Both the position numbers and the translations under genes were made by a program. The notes below the pieces were generated by a model. It was not told the DNA's origin and ran no database searches. It saw only the letters and a program-made list of their open reading frames with translations. A DNA stretch of 64,000 nt, taken from NCBI GenBank assembly GCA_034412795.1, contig DAOUMD010000191.1:24308-88307 (forward strand). Direction: 5' to 3'. Shown in pieces: positions 50,098-58,210 of this stretch (positions are counted from its first letter, which is position 1; the number at the start of each line of letters is the position of its first letter). Source of the stretch: JAUVPY01 sp034412795. GTDB taxonomy: Bacteria; Chloroflexota; Anaerolineae; 4572-78; NAK82.

Positions 50098-50826
50098 ATG
50101 AGCACTACCAACGGAAATGGCCATGTTGTCCAGGTGAAGGACGTGGTCAAGAGCTTCCCGGTGGGTGATGGTGAGATCACCGTCCTCAAGGGTATCTCCT
50201 TCGACGTGCAAAGTGGCGAGTTTCTGTCCATCGTCGGGCCATCGGGTAATGGCAAATCAACACTGTTGAATATGATCACCGGCATCGATCACCCTACCGA
50301 TGGCGAGGTGGTGGTCACTGGGCGCGAAGTTCACAACATGAGCGAGAACCAATTGGCCTCCTGGCGGGGTGAATACGTGGGCATCATCTTCCAATTCTTC
50401 CAGATGCTGCCCGCTCTCAGTCTGCTGCAAAATGTCATCCTGCCCATGGACTTCGCCAACAAATACTCCCCCAGGGAGCGTCGGGAACGGGCCATGTACC
50501 TGCTGGACACTGTTGGTCTGGCCGATCAAGCCCACAAGCTGCCCAGCATGGTCTCCGGGGGGCAGCAGCAGCGAGCGGCCATTGCCCGCGCCCTGGCCAA
50601 CGACCCGCTGCTGCTGGTGGGCGATGAGCCGACCGGCAACCTCGACACCCGTACCGCCAACGACGTGTTTGACCTCTTCGCCGGCCTGGTCGAGGAGGGT
50701 AAAACCATGCTGATGGTCACCCACGACAAAGAGCTGGCCAGACGCGTGCCGCGGGTGGTGGAGATCATCGACGGCAAGATTACGCGGGATGAGTACGTGG
50801 GCGGGGTGGGTTGGATGGGGTACTGA
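50098..50826 (+). CDS. LolD/MacB-type ABC transporter ATPase
   Basis: 242 residues. Walker A VGPSGNGKST (residues 46-55), Q-loop IFQFFQMLPALSLLQNV, signature VSGGQQQRAAIARAL and Walker B LLVGDEPTGN: a typical LolD-family ATPase. It pairs with the permease at 51041 and the HlyD protein at 53660 to make a MacAB-like tripartite or two-part export system; in a monoderm cell it needs no outer channel. ATG 50098 follows GGAGGAGGGTGACTT. Two heptamer arrays separate it from the permease. Confidence 0.93.
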   Translation: MSTTNGNGHVVQVKDVVKSFPVGDGEITVLKGISFDVQSGEFLSIVGPSGNGKSTLLNMITGIDHPTDGEVVVTGREVHNMSENQLASWRGEYVGIIFQFFQMLPALSLLQNVILPMDFANKYSPRERRERAMYLLDTVGLADQAHKLPSMVSGGQQQRAAIARALANDPLLLVGDEPTGNLDTRTANDVFDLFAGLVEEGKTMLMVTHDKELARRVPRVVEIIDGKITRDEYVGGVGWMGY

Positions 50827-50887
50827 TCGTGATGCGTAAAGCGTGAAACGTAAAACGTAAATGCGTAAAACGTGATACGTGATGCGT
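50824..50887 (+). repeat. 7-base-period array of CGT type after the ABC ATPase gene
   Basis: TGATCGT, GATGCGT, AAAGCGT, GAAACGT, AAAACGT, AAATGCGT (8 bases), AAAACGT, GATACGT, GATGCGT. All but one are 7 bases long and end in CGT. The first unit contains the TGA stop of the ATPase gene. Confidence 0.85.
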
Positions 50888-50921
50888 GACAAGGTTACGC
50901 AACATGGAACACCGCTGTAAC

Positions 50922-51033
50922 GCTCGAAACTCAGAACTCGAAACCCGAAACCCGGAACTCGAAACCCGAAACTCGGAACTCGAAACTCGAAACCCAGAAC
51001 TCGAAACCCAGAACCCGGAACTCGAAACTCGGA
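50922..51033 (+). repeat. 7-base-period array of sixteen perfect units before the permease gene
   Basis: Sixteen heptamers with no indels: GCTCGAA, ACTCAGA, ACTCGAA, ACCCGAA, ACCCGGA, ACTCGAA, ACCCGAA, ACTCGGA, ACTCGAA (twice), ACCCAGA, ACTCGAA, ACCCAGA, ACCCGGA, ACTCGAA, ACTCGGA. They vary only at positions 3 (C/T), 5 (G/A) and 6 (A/G) apart from the first base. The permease ribosome site GGAGG (51031-51035) begins in the last unit. Confidence 0.93.
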
Positions 51034-51040
51034 GGTTTCT

Positions 51041-53452
51041 ATGGGCGTCATTCGCTACAAAATCTGGAGCGATTTGTGGGCGCGTAAAGCGCGAACTCTA
51101 CAGGTGGTGCTGATTATCGCCATGGGCGCTTTTGCCATCGGCATGATCGTCACCACCCGGACTCTGATGGTTGGCGGCATGGATTTTATTTGGCGCGCCG
51201 TCTCGCCGGCGACGATCACCCTGTGGACCAATCCTCGCGTTGGCGACGACACGATTATGGCCCTGAAGCGCATTGAAGGGTTGGAAGATGTAGAAGGCTA
51301 CGCCACCACCAACATTGAATGGCGGCTCAGCCCCGACGATGAATGGTCGGCGGCCACCTTGATCGCCCGCGACGATTACACAGACCAACGCTACACCACG
51401 CTGGGCCTGCTGAGCGGCGAGTGGCCCAAGGAGAATACCGTTGCGGTGGTGCAGGGTGTCGACGTCGTCTACGGCATCGAGGAAGGCGGGCAGGTCACCA
51501 TTCGTGTGGATGACCGTGAGCGCCTGGTCAAGATAGGCGGGGTGGTTTATGACCCAGTTGCCAGCCCACCCAGCTTCGGCGGCCCGGCCCAATTCTACAC
51601 CACCCGCGATCGCTTTGGCGACCTGACCGGCGACCGGGATTACAACCGTATCCTGGTCGGCGTTGAAGAGTACGACGAAGGGGGGGCGATTGCCATCGCC
51701 GACGAAATGAAACGCAAGCTGGAGAAACAAGGTGCGGACTCCGGGGGCGCTGCGCCCCCGGACGGCAGACGAGTGAACGACCCCGGTAAGCATTTCTTCC
51801 AGGAGCCGATGGATGCTATCTTCCTCATACTGGGGATTATGTCCATCCTGACCTTGATTCTGGGCTTGTTCCTGGTTTACAACACCATCGACGCTATTGT
51901 CAGCCAGCAGGTCGATCAAATCGGGATCATGAAAGCCATCGGGGCCGGGACGGGAAAGATCTTATCAACCTATTTGATCAACATCTTCGCTTATGGCTTT
52001 TTGGCCCTGTTCATTGCCATTCCCCTGGCGCTTATCGGCGGCTGGGGGCTCTATGTGTTCTTAATGGACACTTTCAACGCCGATCCCGGTTCCTTCACGG
52101 TTGTGCCGCAAGCCATCCTGGCCATGGTGGCCATTGCCCTCCTGACGCCCTTGCTGACCTCGCTAATCCCCATCTTCTCCGGGGCGCGTATAACGGTGCG
52201 CGAGGCCATCAGTACCTACGGCTTGGGTACCGGGGCCGGGCTGCTGGACCGCCTGCTGGCCAGGATAGAGCGCATCCCACGCCTGGTGTTGCTGACCATC
52301 AGCAATACCTTCCGCGATAAAGGGCGGGTGCTCCTGACGCAGATCACGTTGGTGCTCAGTGGCCTGATCTTTATGATGGTCATGAGTACTGGAGACTCGG
52401 TCAGGAATACTTTTGGCGATGTCATTTTATCAATCCTCAGATATAACGTCGCCTTTCAGTTTGAAGACCCGGAGCGCATCAACCGGGTCGAAGCCCTGAC
52501 CCTGGTCCATCCAGAGGTGAAAGCAGTCGAGATGTGGAACCTGAGCGGCGGCCAGGTTCGCCCTGCGGGTCAGCCGGAGTCGGACGATGACGAAGTAATC
52601 ACAATGTTTGGAGTGCCTCTGCCCACCACCCTGTACGGCCCTCAGATGCGGGCCGGGCGCTGGCTGCGGCCGGAGGACACGCATGCGGTGGTACTCAATC
52701 AAAAGTTGGCGGAAGAGGCAGGGGTTGGCCTGGGTGATTGGGTCACGATTGACCACGGTGTCGACGGAGAAACAGACTGGCAGGTGGTCGGCTTACTTTT
52801 CGACGCCGTTGTTGCCGACTCGGCCCACGTCCCGCGCCAAACGATGGCCAGGGAACTCCGCAATGCCGGTAAGGCCAACACGGTCTGGATCCAGACAGTC
52901 CGGGGTGACCCCGATAGTGAAGTAGCGGCTGCCAAAAATCTGCGCCAATACTACGAGGAGCACCAGCTTGATTTAGAGCCTGGCGGAATCTTTATGGTCC
53001 AGGATACTGCCTCGGGGGTTACCGCAGCCATGCTTGCCAGTTTTTCGATGATAGTCACCCTACTTGCCGTCATGGCCATCGTCATCGGGGCGGTGGGTGG
53101 TATTGCCCTGAGCGGTGTCCTTTCACTCAACGTCCTGGAGCGCACTCGCGAGATCGGGGTAATGCGCGCCATCGGCGCTTCCTCCGGGGCCATCGCCCGT
53201 CTCTTTATCGGCGAAGGGCTGATTTTGGGCTGGTTGAGCTGGGCCATTGCCGTGCCGCTCAGCATCCCGGCTGGCCGATTAATGACACAAGCTGTGGGTG
53301 TGTCGTTCGGGGTGAACCTGGTGTACACCTATAAGCCAACTGGGACCCTATACTGGCTGGGCATCATCACCTTCCTGTCCATTGCCGCCAGTTGGTTCCC
53401 GGCCCGGGCAGCCACCCGCATCAGCGTGCGGGATAGCCTGGCTTACGCTTGA
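51041..53452 (+). CDS. MacB/FtsX-like ABC transporter permease
   Basis: 803 residues. An N-terminal membrane helix (about 20-38) and a periplasmic-type domain (about 40-245), then three helices around 258-300, 310-345 and 350-375 (first FtsX domain); a second soluble domain (about 430-650), then a second FtsX block (about 660-800), including GAVGGIALSGVLSLNVLERTREIGVMRAIGA. A ten-base inverted repeat in the linker (residues about 232-245, GADSGGAAPPDG) looks inserted. ATG 51041 follows GGAGGTTTCT. It partners the ATPase at 50098. Substrate unknown. Confidence 0.92.
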   Translation: MGVIRYKIWSDLWARKARTLQVVLIIAMGAFAIGMIVTTRTLMVGGMDFIWRAVSPATITLWTNPRVGDDTIMALKRIEGLEDVEGYATTNIEWRLSPDDEWSAATLIARDDYTDQRYTTLGLLSGEWPKENTVAVVQGVDVVYGIEEGGQVTIRVDDRERLVKIGGVVYDPVASPPSFGGPAQFYTTRDRFGDLTGDRDYNRILVGVEEYDEGGAIAIADEMKRKLEKQGADSGGAAPPDGRRVNDPGKHFFQEPMDAIFLILGIMSILTLILGLFLVYNTIDAIVSQQVDQIGIMKAIGAGTGKILSTYLINIFAYGFLALFIAIPLALIGGWGLYVFLMDTFNADPGSFTVVPQAILAMVAIALLTPLLTSLIPIFSGARITVREAISTYGLGTGAGLLDRLLARIERIPRLVLLTISNTFRDKGRVLLTQITLVLSGLIFMMVMSTGDSVRNTFGDVILSILRYNVAFQFEDPERINRVEALTLVHPEVKAVEMWNLSGGQVRPAGQPESDDDEVITMFGVPLPTTLYGPQMRAGRWLRPEDTHAVVLNQKLAEEAGVGLGDWVTIDHGVDGETDWQVVGLLFDAVVADSAHVPRQTMARELRNAGKANTVWIQTVRGDPDSEVAAAKNLRQYYEEHQLDLEPGGIFMVQDTASGVTAAMLASFSMIVTLLAVMAIVIGAVGGIALSGVLSLNVLERTREIGVMRAIGASSGAIARLFIGEGLILGWLSWAIAVPLSIPAGRLMTQAVGVSFGVNLVYTYKPTGTLYWLGIITFLSIAASWFPARAATRISVRDSLAYA
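51740..51762. repeat. GC-rich inverted repeat within the permease gene
   Basis: TCCGGGGGCG (51740-51749) CTG CGCCCCCGGA (51753-51762): perfect 10-bp arms. Its translation is a Gly/Ala/Pro linker, SGGAAPPDG, just before the first FtsX helices. Confidence 0.8.
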
Positions 53453-53466
53453 CAATTCTTGGAAAC

Positions 53467-53487
53467 CTGAACCTTCGCAAGGTTCAG
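53467..53487 (+). terminator. Terminator hairpin after the permease gene
   Basis: CTGAACCTT CGC AAGGTTCAG, perfect 9-bp stem, 15 bases after the stop and followed by ATTATTAG. Confidence 0.65.
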
Positions 53488-53521
53488 ATTATTAGGGTTC
53501 ATAAAAGAATAACTTCCCGTG

Positions 53522-53610
53522 TGTCATTTCGAGCGAAGGGCTTAATCCCTCTCCAGGTTGATTGCACGGCCAACGCTGATGGGGATTTCTCGCTATCGCT
53601 CGAAATGACA
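53522..53610. repeat. Inverted repeat element with TGTCATTTCGAGCGA ends
   Basis: TGTCATTTCGAGCGA (53522-53536) and TCGCTCGAAATGACA (53596-53610) are perfect 15-base inverted ends of an 89-base element. It fills the gap between the permease and the HlyD gene and resembles a small nonautonomous transposable element. Confidence 0.75.
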
Positions 53611-53659
53611 TAATTTAAGTGCGGGAACTTATATATTTACGGACCCTTAGGGAGGGGGA

Positions 53660-55015
53660 ATGACAATGAAACGCATTATCATAATCGTGGTCGTGATCGC
53701 CGTCCTGGCTGTCGGGGGGTTCTTTGTGTATCAGCAATTCCTGGCCCCGGCTGAGCCGACGCCGACGATTGAGATCGACCTGAGTGCCCGAACAGCGTTG
53801 CCAGAGGTGGTGTCGGCCGAGGGCTTCGTGGTGCCCGCCCACCAGGCCGACCTGTCCTTCGAGGTGAGTGGGCAGGTGATCGAGGTACCGGTCGTTGAGG
53901 GAGACGCGGTGGAGACCGGACAAGTGTTGATCCGTCTGGACAGCACCGACCAGCAGAAGGTCGTGGAACAGGCCGAAGCCGGGGTAACCCAGGCCGAGGC
54001 AGCTCTATCCAGTGCCTATGCCGCGCTTGATCAGGCCAGAGCTGGCCCCACCGACGAGGCCATCATCCAGGCTGAAGCCACGGTGCATACGGCCCAGGCC
54101 CAATTGGCCCAGGCCAAGGCCGGGCCCACCGATGAGGCCATCGCCCAGGCCGAAGCGGCGCTACGGTCGGCCCAGGCCCAGCTAAACCAGTTGCTGGTCG
54201 GCGCCCGTCCCGAAGATATCGAGGCCGCGGCTGCCGATATGCTGGCAGCGCAGGCGTCGGTGCGCCAGGCCCAGGCCGCTTATGACGAAATCGCGTGGGC
54301 GGGGGACGTGGGCGAAACTCCCCAGGCAGTGGCTCTTGAGCAGGCTACTCTGGCCTACCATGCAGCCAAGGCACAATACGAGGGGCTGCTGAACGGGGCA
54401 ACAGCCGAGGAAATCGCCGTAGCCCAGGCCGGCGTCGATGAGGCAGGGGCGGCATTGGAAGCTGTCAGGGCTGGGCCGACTGAGGAGGCGATTGCAGTCG
54501 CCGAGGCGGGCGTGGCGGAAGCCCAGGCAGCGCTGGCGGCTGTGCTGGCTGGCGCCACCGAGGAAGAGATCGCCATCGCCGAGGCCGGCGTGGTCGAAGC
54601 CGAGGCGGGCCTGGCCTCAGCCCAGGCAGCACTGGCCATCGCTCAGGCGAACCTCTCGGATTTTGAATTGACGGCCCCCATGGCCGGCACCGTTGCCCGC
54701 GTGAACCTGGATGTGGGCGAATTCGCGGCGGCCGGCACGCCCGTCGTCAGCCTGGGCGCTAGCTCGAACTGGTACGTGGAAACCGACGACCTGACCGAGA
54801 TTGACATCGTTCAGGTATCCGTCGGGCAGCCGGTGATTGTGACCATAGACGCCATCCCCGACCGGGAGTTTAATGGCGTCGTGACCGAGGTGGCACCCCG
54901 CTCCGAAATCAAGCGCGGCGACGTGACCTACACCGTTACCATCGAGTTAACCGACGCCGACGATGCCCCTCTACGCTGGGGGCTAACGGCCTTCGTGGAC
55001 ATCACCGTAGAGTAA
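53660..55015 (+). CDS. HlyD/MacA-type membrane fusion protein
   Basis: 451 residues. One N-terminal membrane helix (about 5-24), half of a biotinyl-lipoyl domain (QADLSFEVSGQVIEVPVVEGD), a long coiled coil (about 95-325) with repeated GPTxEAIxxAExxV units, the second lipoyl half (FELTAPMAGTVARVNLDVGEFAAAG) and a beta-barrel domain. The coiled-coil repeat occurs about five times (AGPTDEAII, AGPTDEAIA, GARPEDIE, AGPTEEAIA, AGATEEEIA). It probably works with the ATPase and permease upstream. ATG 53660 or 53666; GGAGGGGGA lies before them. Confidence 0.92.
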   Translation: MTMKRIIIIVVVIAVLAVGGFFVYQQFLAPAEPTPTIEIDLSARTALPEVVSAEGFVVPAHQADLSFEVSGQVIEVPVVEGDAVETGQVLIRLDSTDQQKVVEQAEAGVTQAEAALSSAYAALDQARAGPTDEAIIQAEATVHTAQAQLAQAKAGPTDEAIAQAEAALRSAQAQLNQLLVGARPEDIEAAAADMLAAQASVRQAQAAYDEIAWAGDVGETPQAVALEQATLAYHAAKAQYEGLLNGATAEEIAVAQAGVDEAGAALEAVRAGPTEEAIAVAEAGVAEAQAALAAVLAGATEEEIAIAEAGVVEAEAGLASAQAALAIAQANLSDFELTAPMAGTVARVNLDVGEFAAAGTPVVSLGASSNWYVETDDLTEIDIVQVSVGQPVIVTIDAIPDREFNGVVTEVAPRSEIKRGDVTYTVTIELTDADDAPLRWGLTAFVDITVE

Positions 55016-55134
55016 CGAAAGTCGACTGAACAAAGAAACCACCGCACTCTTTGAGAGTGGGCTTGGGCGTGGTGAAATAGTAGAGGCCTCGTCAGTTTGA
55101 AGAAGCAGGCGTTCGTCCTCAAGCCGGGGGAGCA

Positions 55135-55251
55135 ACCTGGCGAGTCACCCTCACCCACGGCGACGGCACGACCACTATTTACGGCCCCGTGATCGATCAG
55201 GCTGCCCTGCACGGTATCCTCGACTATAACTTGAGCTTAGACAACTTGTAA
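55135..55251 (+). pseudogene. 3' remnant of a small conserved protein
   Basis: The frame 55135-55251 reads TWRVTLTHGDGTTTIYGPVI, DQAALHGILDYNLSLDNL, stop. This matches the end of a small uncharacterised family common in Chloroflexota and Cyanobacteria (pattern TITHxxxGxTVLxGPVxDQAALHGLL), remembered, not searched. No start codon with a ribosome site precedes it, so only the 3' end survives. Confidence 0.5.
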
Positions 55252-55350
55252 GAAACCGGGTTTTTGAACTTCAGTGTGCAACCGCAACTATGAAAAAGCA
55301 CCTTGCAACGTGCCAAAACCTATGTCAGACGACAAAAAAACCGGTTTCTT
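55250..55350. repeat. Inverted repeat element with AAGAAACCGG ends
   Basis: AAGAAACCGG (55250-55259) and CCGGTTTCTT (55341-55350) are perfect inverted ends. The element begins at the stop codon of the remnant above. The remaining 190 bases up to the next gene hold a small TTGTAG/CTACAA hairpin (about 55383) and no gene. Confidence 0.55.
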
Positions 55351-55538
55351 GGCTTTTATCTAAACTCAAACTATAACAAATGTTGTAGAAATCCTACAAT
55401 TAATGTGGAGAGGGGGCGTCTTGCAAGTGGTCCTTTTTGTGTATCAAAAATCCATCATCCATCTGATTACAAGTGGAGCCTTCTCTGGTATATTACAGTT
55501 ACAGAGTAATGTCAAACAACTTCAACCATGGGAGAAGA

Positions 55539-56240
55539 ATGATGAACGATTTACAGCAGATGGCGCAGGAGAAGAGCGTTCTACGATGGGGTGGTCTGGC
55601 CGGTATTCTGGGCAGCATCATCTTCATTCTCGTCTTCGTTCTCGTCATCGTGTTCGTAGGAGAAGACCCTGCCGAACTTGCCGGGTGGGTTGAGCGGTTC
55701 CCCGACATCAGAGCGGCGCGCACGGTAGAGAACGGCGGGTACCTGCTGGTCCTCATCCTGTGGGTGCCCCACTTCCTCGCGCTGTATGTTGCGCTGCGGC
55801 GGACGAGCCTGGCGCCCGCGCTCTTTGGGAGCGGGCTGGGCATTCTGGGGCTGGCCGTGCTCGTGGCGGGCGCGCTCCCACATGTCGCGACCGTCCCGCT
55901 CTCCGACCTCTATCATAGGCCGGGGGCGACGCCCGCGGATCAGGCGGCACTCGCCCTAATGTGGCAGGCAACCTGGGGCATCTTTGATGCGCTGCTCTTC
56001 GCCGGGCTTGCTATCGTGGCGGTTGGTATCACGGCCCTCGGCGTAGCTATGCTGGGAACCCCAGCCTTTGGCAAGGGCGTTGGCTGGTTGAGCGTGGTGA
56101 TGGGGGTGATGGGGGTCGCAGTGGGGGTTGTCCTGCTGATCGATCCTGGCTCTCTAATCGCCGTCGTCAGCGTTCTGTCACTCATCGTCTTCCATCTCGT
56201 CCTGGGATGGAAGGTCTACCGTCTCTCGAAGGCCCCGTAG
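55539..56240 (+). CDS. Six-helix membrane protein (DUF4386-like), unknown
   Basis: 233 residues from the ATG at 55539 (GGGAGAAGA before it); a longer in-frame start at 55473 is rejected for lack of a ribosome site. Membrane segments near residues 20-42, 70-88, 98-118, 148-170, 178-203 and 206-228. No catalytic motif. The layout (LRWGGLAGILGSIIFIL at the N-terminus) is reminiscent of DUF4386-like proteins, to which the gene at 58211 belongs. Confidence 0.7.
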   Translation: MMNDLQQMAQEKSVLRWGGLAGILGSIIFILVFVLVIVFVGEDPAELAGWVERFPDIRAARTVENGGYLLVLILWVPHFLALYVALRRTSLAPALFGSGLGILGLAVLVAGALPHVATVPLSDLYHRPGATPADQAALALMWQATWGIFDALLFAGLAIVAVGITALGVAMLGTPAFGKGVGWLSVVMGVMGVAVGVVLLIDPGSLIAVVSVLSLIVFHLVLGWKVYRLSKAP

Positions 56241-56353
56241 GGAGTCCTGAAGATAGGGGGAAAGGGTGGGCGCGCTGACGGCAAGGTTAGTACGCCTGGA
56301 AATTGGAGAGCAACCTTGAGCCAGGTTATTCGTAAACCTGAAAAGGGCCATTA

Positions 56354-57154
56354 ATGAAAAACACCGCAACATTTCCTGATGATTCCAGGGTTCTCATCGC
56401 TTATTTCATACTTGCCTATGCAATTTCCTGGTCGATTGGCGTTCCGTTAGCGCTCGCCAATCAAGGAATCATCCCAGCGATACTGCCTCAATGGACACAT
56501 TACCTGGTTGCCTATGGTCCAATGCTCTCGGCGCTGATCGTGACATGGATCAGTCAAGGATTGCCCGGGCTGAAGGAGCTTGGCAGGCACATGATCATGT
56601 GGAGAGTGTGTCCGAAATGGTGGATTGTTGCCTTCTCCCCGCTCATCATCGGTTATGTTGTTATTCTGATTCTTAATGGCCTCACAGACAGCGAGATTGG
56701 TCTGTCAAATTTGGGTGCGGTGAACTACCTGCCGCCGCTGGGCATCGGAGCGCTGCTTCTGTGGTTATTCACATTCGGACTGGGTGAAGAGACTGGATGG
56801 CGAGGTTTTGCCTTGCCGCGCCTGCAAAAAGGTCGCGGTGCGCTCGCAGCCACGATTATTCTGGCCGCGTTTTGGGCGCTCTGGCATTTGCCGCAATTCT
56901 TCTATTTGTTTGATCCGTCCATCGCGTTCGGCTGGGTGATTGGACTGTTCGCCGGCGCGGTGGTTCTCACCTGGCTGTATAACAGTGCCAAAGACAGCAT
57001 ACTCATGGTTGCCATCTGGCACGGATGCTTCAATTTCATAACCGCTTCGAAAGCGGACGTTGGTATTCTTCCAGCAGTGGTGAGCACGATCGTAATAGTA
57101 TGGGCAGTGGTTGTGATCGCGCTCTACAAACCGAAATATCTAATGTCCCTATAA
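56354..57154 (+). CDS. CPBP family intramembrane metalloprotease
   Basis: 266 residues, about seven or eight membrane helices. Catalytic motifs of the CAAX/CPBP type: GLGEETGWRGFALPRL (Glu145, Glu146 and Arg in EETGWRG), FWALWHLPQFF (His about 181) and IWHGCFNF (His about 220). Related proteins process peptides or confer self-immunity to bacteriocins. ATG 56354. A remnant of an MDR gene follows directly, so an MDR copy was probably once here. Confidence 0.88.
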   Translation: MKNTATFPDDSRVLIAYFILAYAISWSIGVPLALANQGIIPAILPQWTHYLVAYGPMLSALIVTWISQGLPGLKELGRHMIMWRVCPKWWIVAFSPLIIGYVVILILNGLTDSEIGLSNLGAVNYLPPLGIGALLLWLFTFGLGEETGWRGFALPRLQKGRGALAATIILAAFWALWHLPQFFYLFDPSIAFGWVIGLFAGAVVLTWLYNSAKDSILMVAIWHGCFNFITASKADVGILPAVVSTIVIVWAVVVIALYKPKYLMSL

Positions 57155-57164
57155 AGAGAGACTT

Positions 57165-57272
57165 ATGTCTCAGCATGTGAATACTGAAATTGCCGAGCTG
57201 CACCGATATGTAGAAAAAGGGCACAAAAAGGGAAATGTAGTCATCACTGTGGAGCATGATAACAAAACCTGA
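57165..57272 (+). pseudogene. 3' remnant of an MDR oxidoreductase gene
   Basis: The frame 57165-57272 ends AELHRYVEKGHKKGNVVITV followed by EHDNKT and TGA, the same C-terminus as the MDR gene at 58840 (AEAHRYVEQGHKKGNVVITV followed by EHNDKT), with high DNA identity including the bases after the stop (ACCTGACAAAGCGCTGC). The rest of that MDR copy is gone. The next 150 bases hold nothing recognised. Confidence 0.8.
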
Positions 57273-57423
57273 CAAAGCGCTGCCCTTCGACTTCGCTCAG
57301 GAGGGACCACCCCACCGCTATTTCGCAGTGATCATTCCTTGTGCGAAACGGAGGCAAGCTTCGGTCCTGAGTCACATAAACTGTCAAGTTCAAATTTTCA
57401 GCATTATATCAGGAGGTTCAAGC

Positions 57424-57684
57424 ATGGATTTACTGAGGCGAATGGCTTTTTTGTTGGGGCTCGTCCTGGGGCTGGTCACTCTGGTCGTCCTCGGAACCGA
57501 GTTCCTCACCTATCTGTTCACCGGAAAGTTCCCGTCGGTCAAGAAGGTGGGCGAGGGGAGGCCTGAGTTGGTGTTGATGACGCCCGACGAAGTGGTGACT
57601 TTCGTTCGGGAACAGGCCCTCAAGGAGAACGCGGCGGTAGAGGGCACCCAAGTTGCGGGAGGTGAGAACGATGCGGAAGCGTAA
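57424..57684 (+). CDS. Small single-helix membrane protein, unknown
   Basis: 86 residues. One membrane helix (about 7-31, LGLVLGLVTLVVLGTEFLTYLF) and an acidic soluble tail. ATG 57424 follows TCAGGAGGTTCAAGC. It overlaps the next gene by 14 bases, so the two are probably made together. No family is recognised. Confidence 0.65.
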   Translation: MDLLRRMAFLLGLVLGLVTLVVLGTEFLTYLFTGKFPSVKKVGEGRPELVLMTPDEVVTFVREQALKENAAVEGTQVAGGENDAEA

Positions 57685-58030
57685 AGATAAAAGCGGCCCG
57701 CTGTCCGGTGTCATTGTGCAGCTCTTGGCCATCCCCTTCAGCTTCCTGACTGGCTTTGTGACCGCGTTGGTCCTGCCCGTGGCGGCTATCGGTGCTGTGG
57801 TGGCCGGTATCCGCTTGGTGACGGGTATGGTGCCTTTCCTGGGTGAGGTTTCGGTGGACGAGGAAGGGAGCCGGGCCTTGTCCCTCAGGCTGGTGCCTCC
57901 GGATCAGGTCGGAGACTTGTACGCTGGCCACAAGGAGCAGATTGGTGGCGACCTGGGCAAGATGAAAGCCGAGATCCAGGCCATCATGGAGGAGGCCCAA
58001 TCCCGCCAAGCCGGTCCGGAGGAAGCTTAG
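57671..58030 (+). CDS. Small membrane protein, unknown (partner of upstream gene)
   Basis: 119 residues. A basic start MRKRKDKSG, one long hydrophobic segment (about 14-52), then a soluble coiled-coil-like tail (about 75-119; VGDLYAGHKEQIGGDLGKMK). ATG 57671 follows GGGAGGTGAGAACG. It and the upstream gene look like a coupled pair of membrane proteins without known relatives. Confidence 0.65.
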   Translation: MRKRKDKSGPLSGVIVQLLAIPFSFLTGFVTALVLPVAAIGAVVAGIRLVTGMVPFLGEVSVDEEGSRALSLRLVPPDQVGDLYAGHKEQIGGDLGKMKAEIQAIMEEAQSRQAGPEEA

Positions 58031-58061
58031 GTCCAATACCTTTCAAATAGGAGGGCGGCCC

Positions 58062-58160
58062 AAGGTGCAACGCACTTTCGGTCCCTACAGTGGCCCAAAC
58101 AGCTACTGGAACGTCACGGTCAGATGTAACCGATGGAGTAGTGCAAGTGCGTTGCACCTT
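58062..58160. repeat. MITE-like element with perfect 16-bp inverted repeats
   Basis: AAGGTGCAACGCACTT (58062-58077) and AAGTGCGTTGCACCTT (58145-58160), perfect. Outside them, CTTTCAAAT (about 58040) and ATTTGAAAAG (58161) also pair. It contains no coding sequence and fills the gap before the DUF4386 gene. Confidence 0.75.
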
Positions 58161-58210
58161 ATTTGAAAAGTGAAACTTATCAATATCGTTCAAAAAAAGG
58201 AGAAAAAACG

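Noticed and set aside
22911..51033. Heptamer arrays as CRISPR arrays
   Set aside because: Units are 7 bases with no spacers of 25-40 bases and no cas genes are present.
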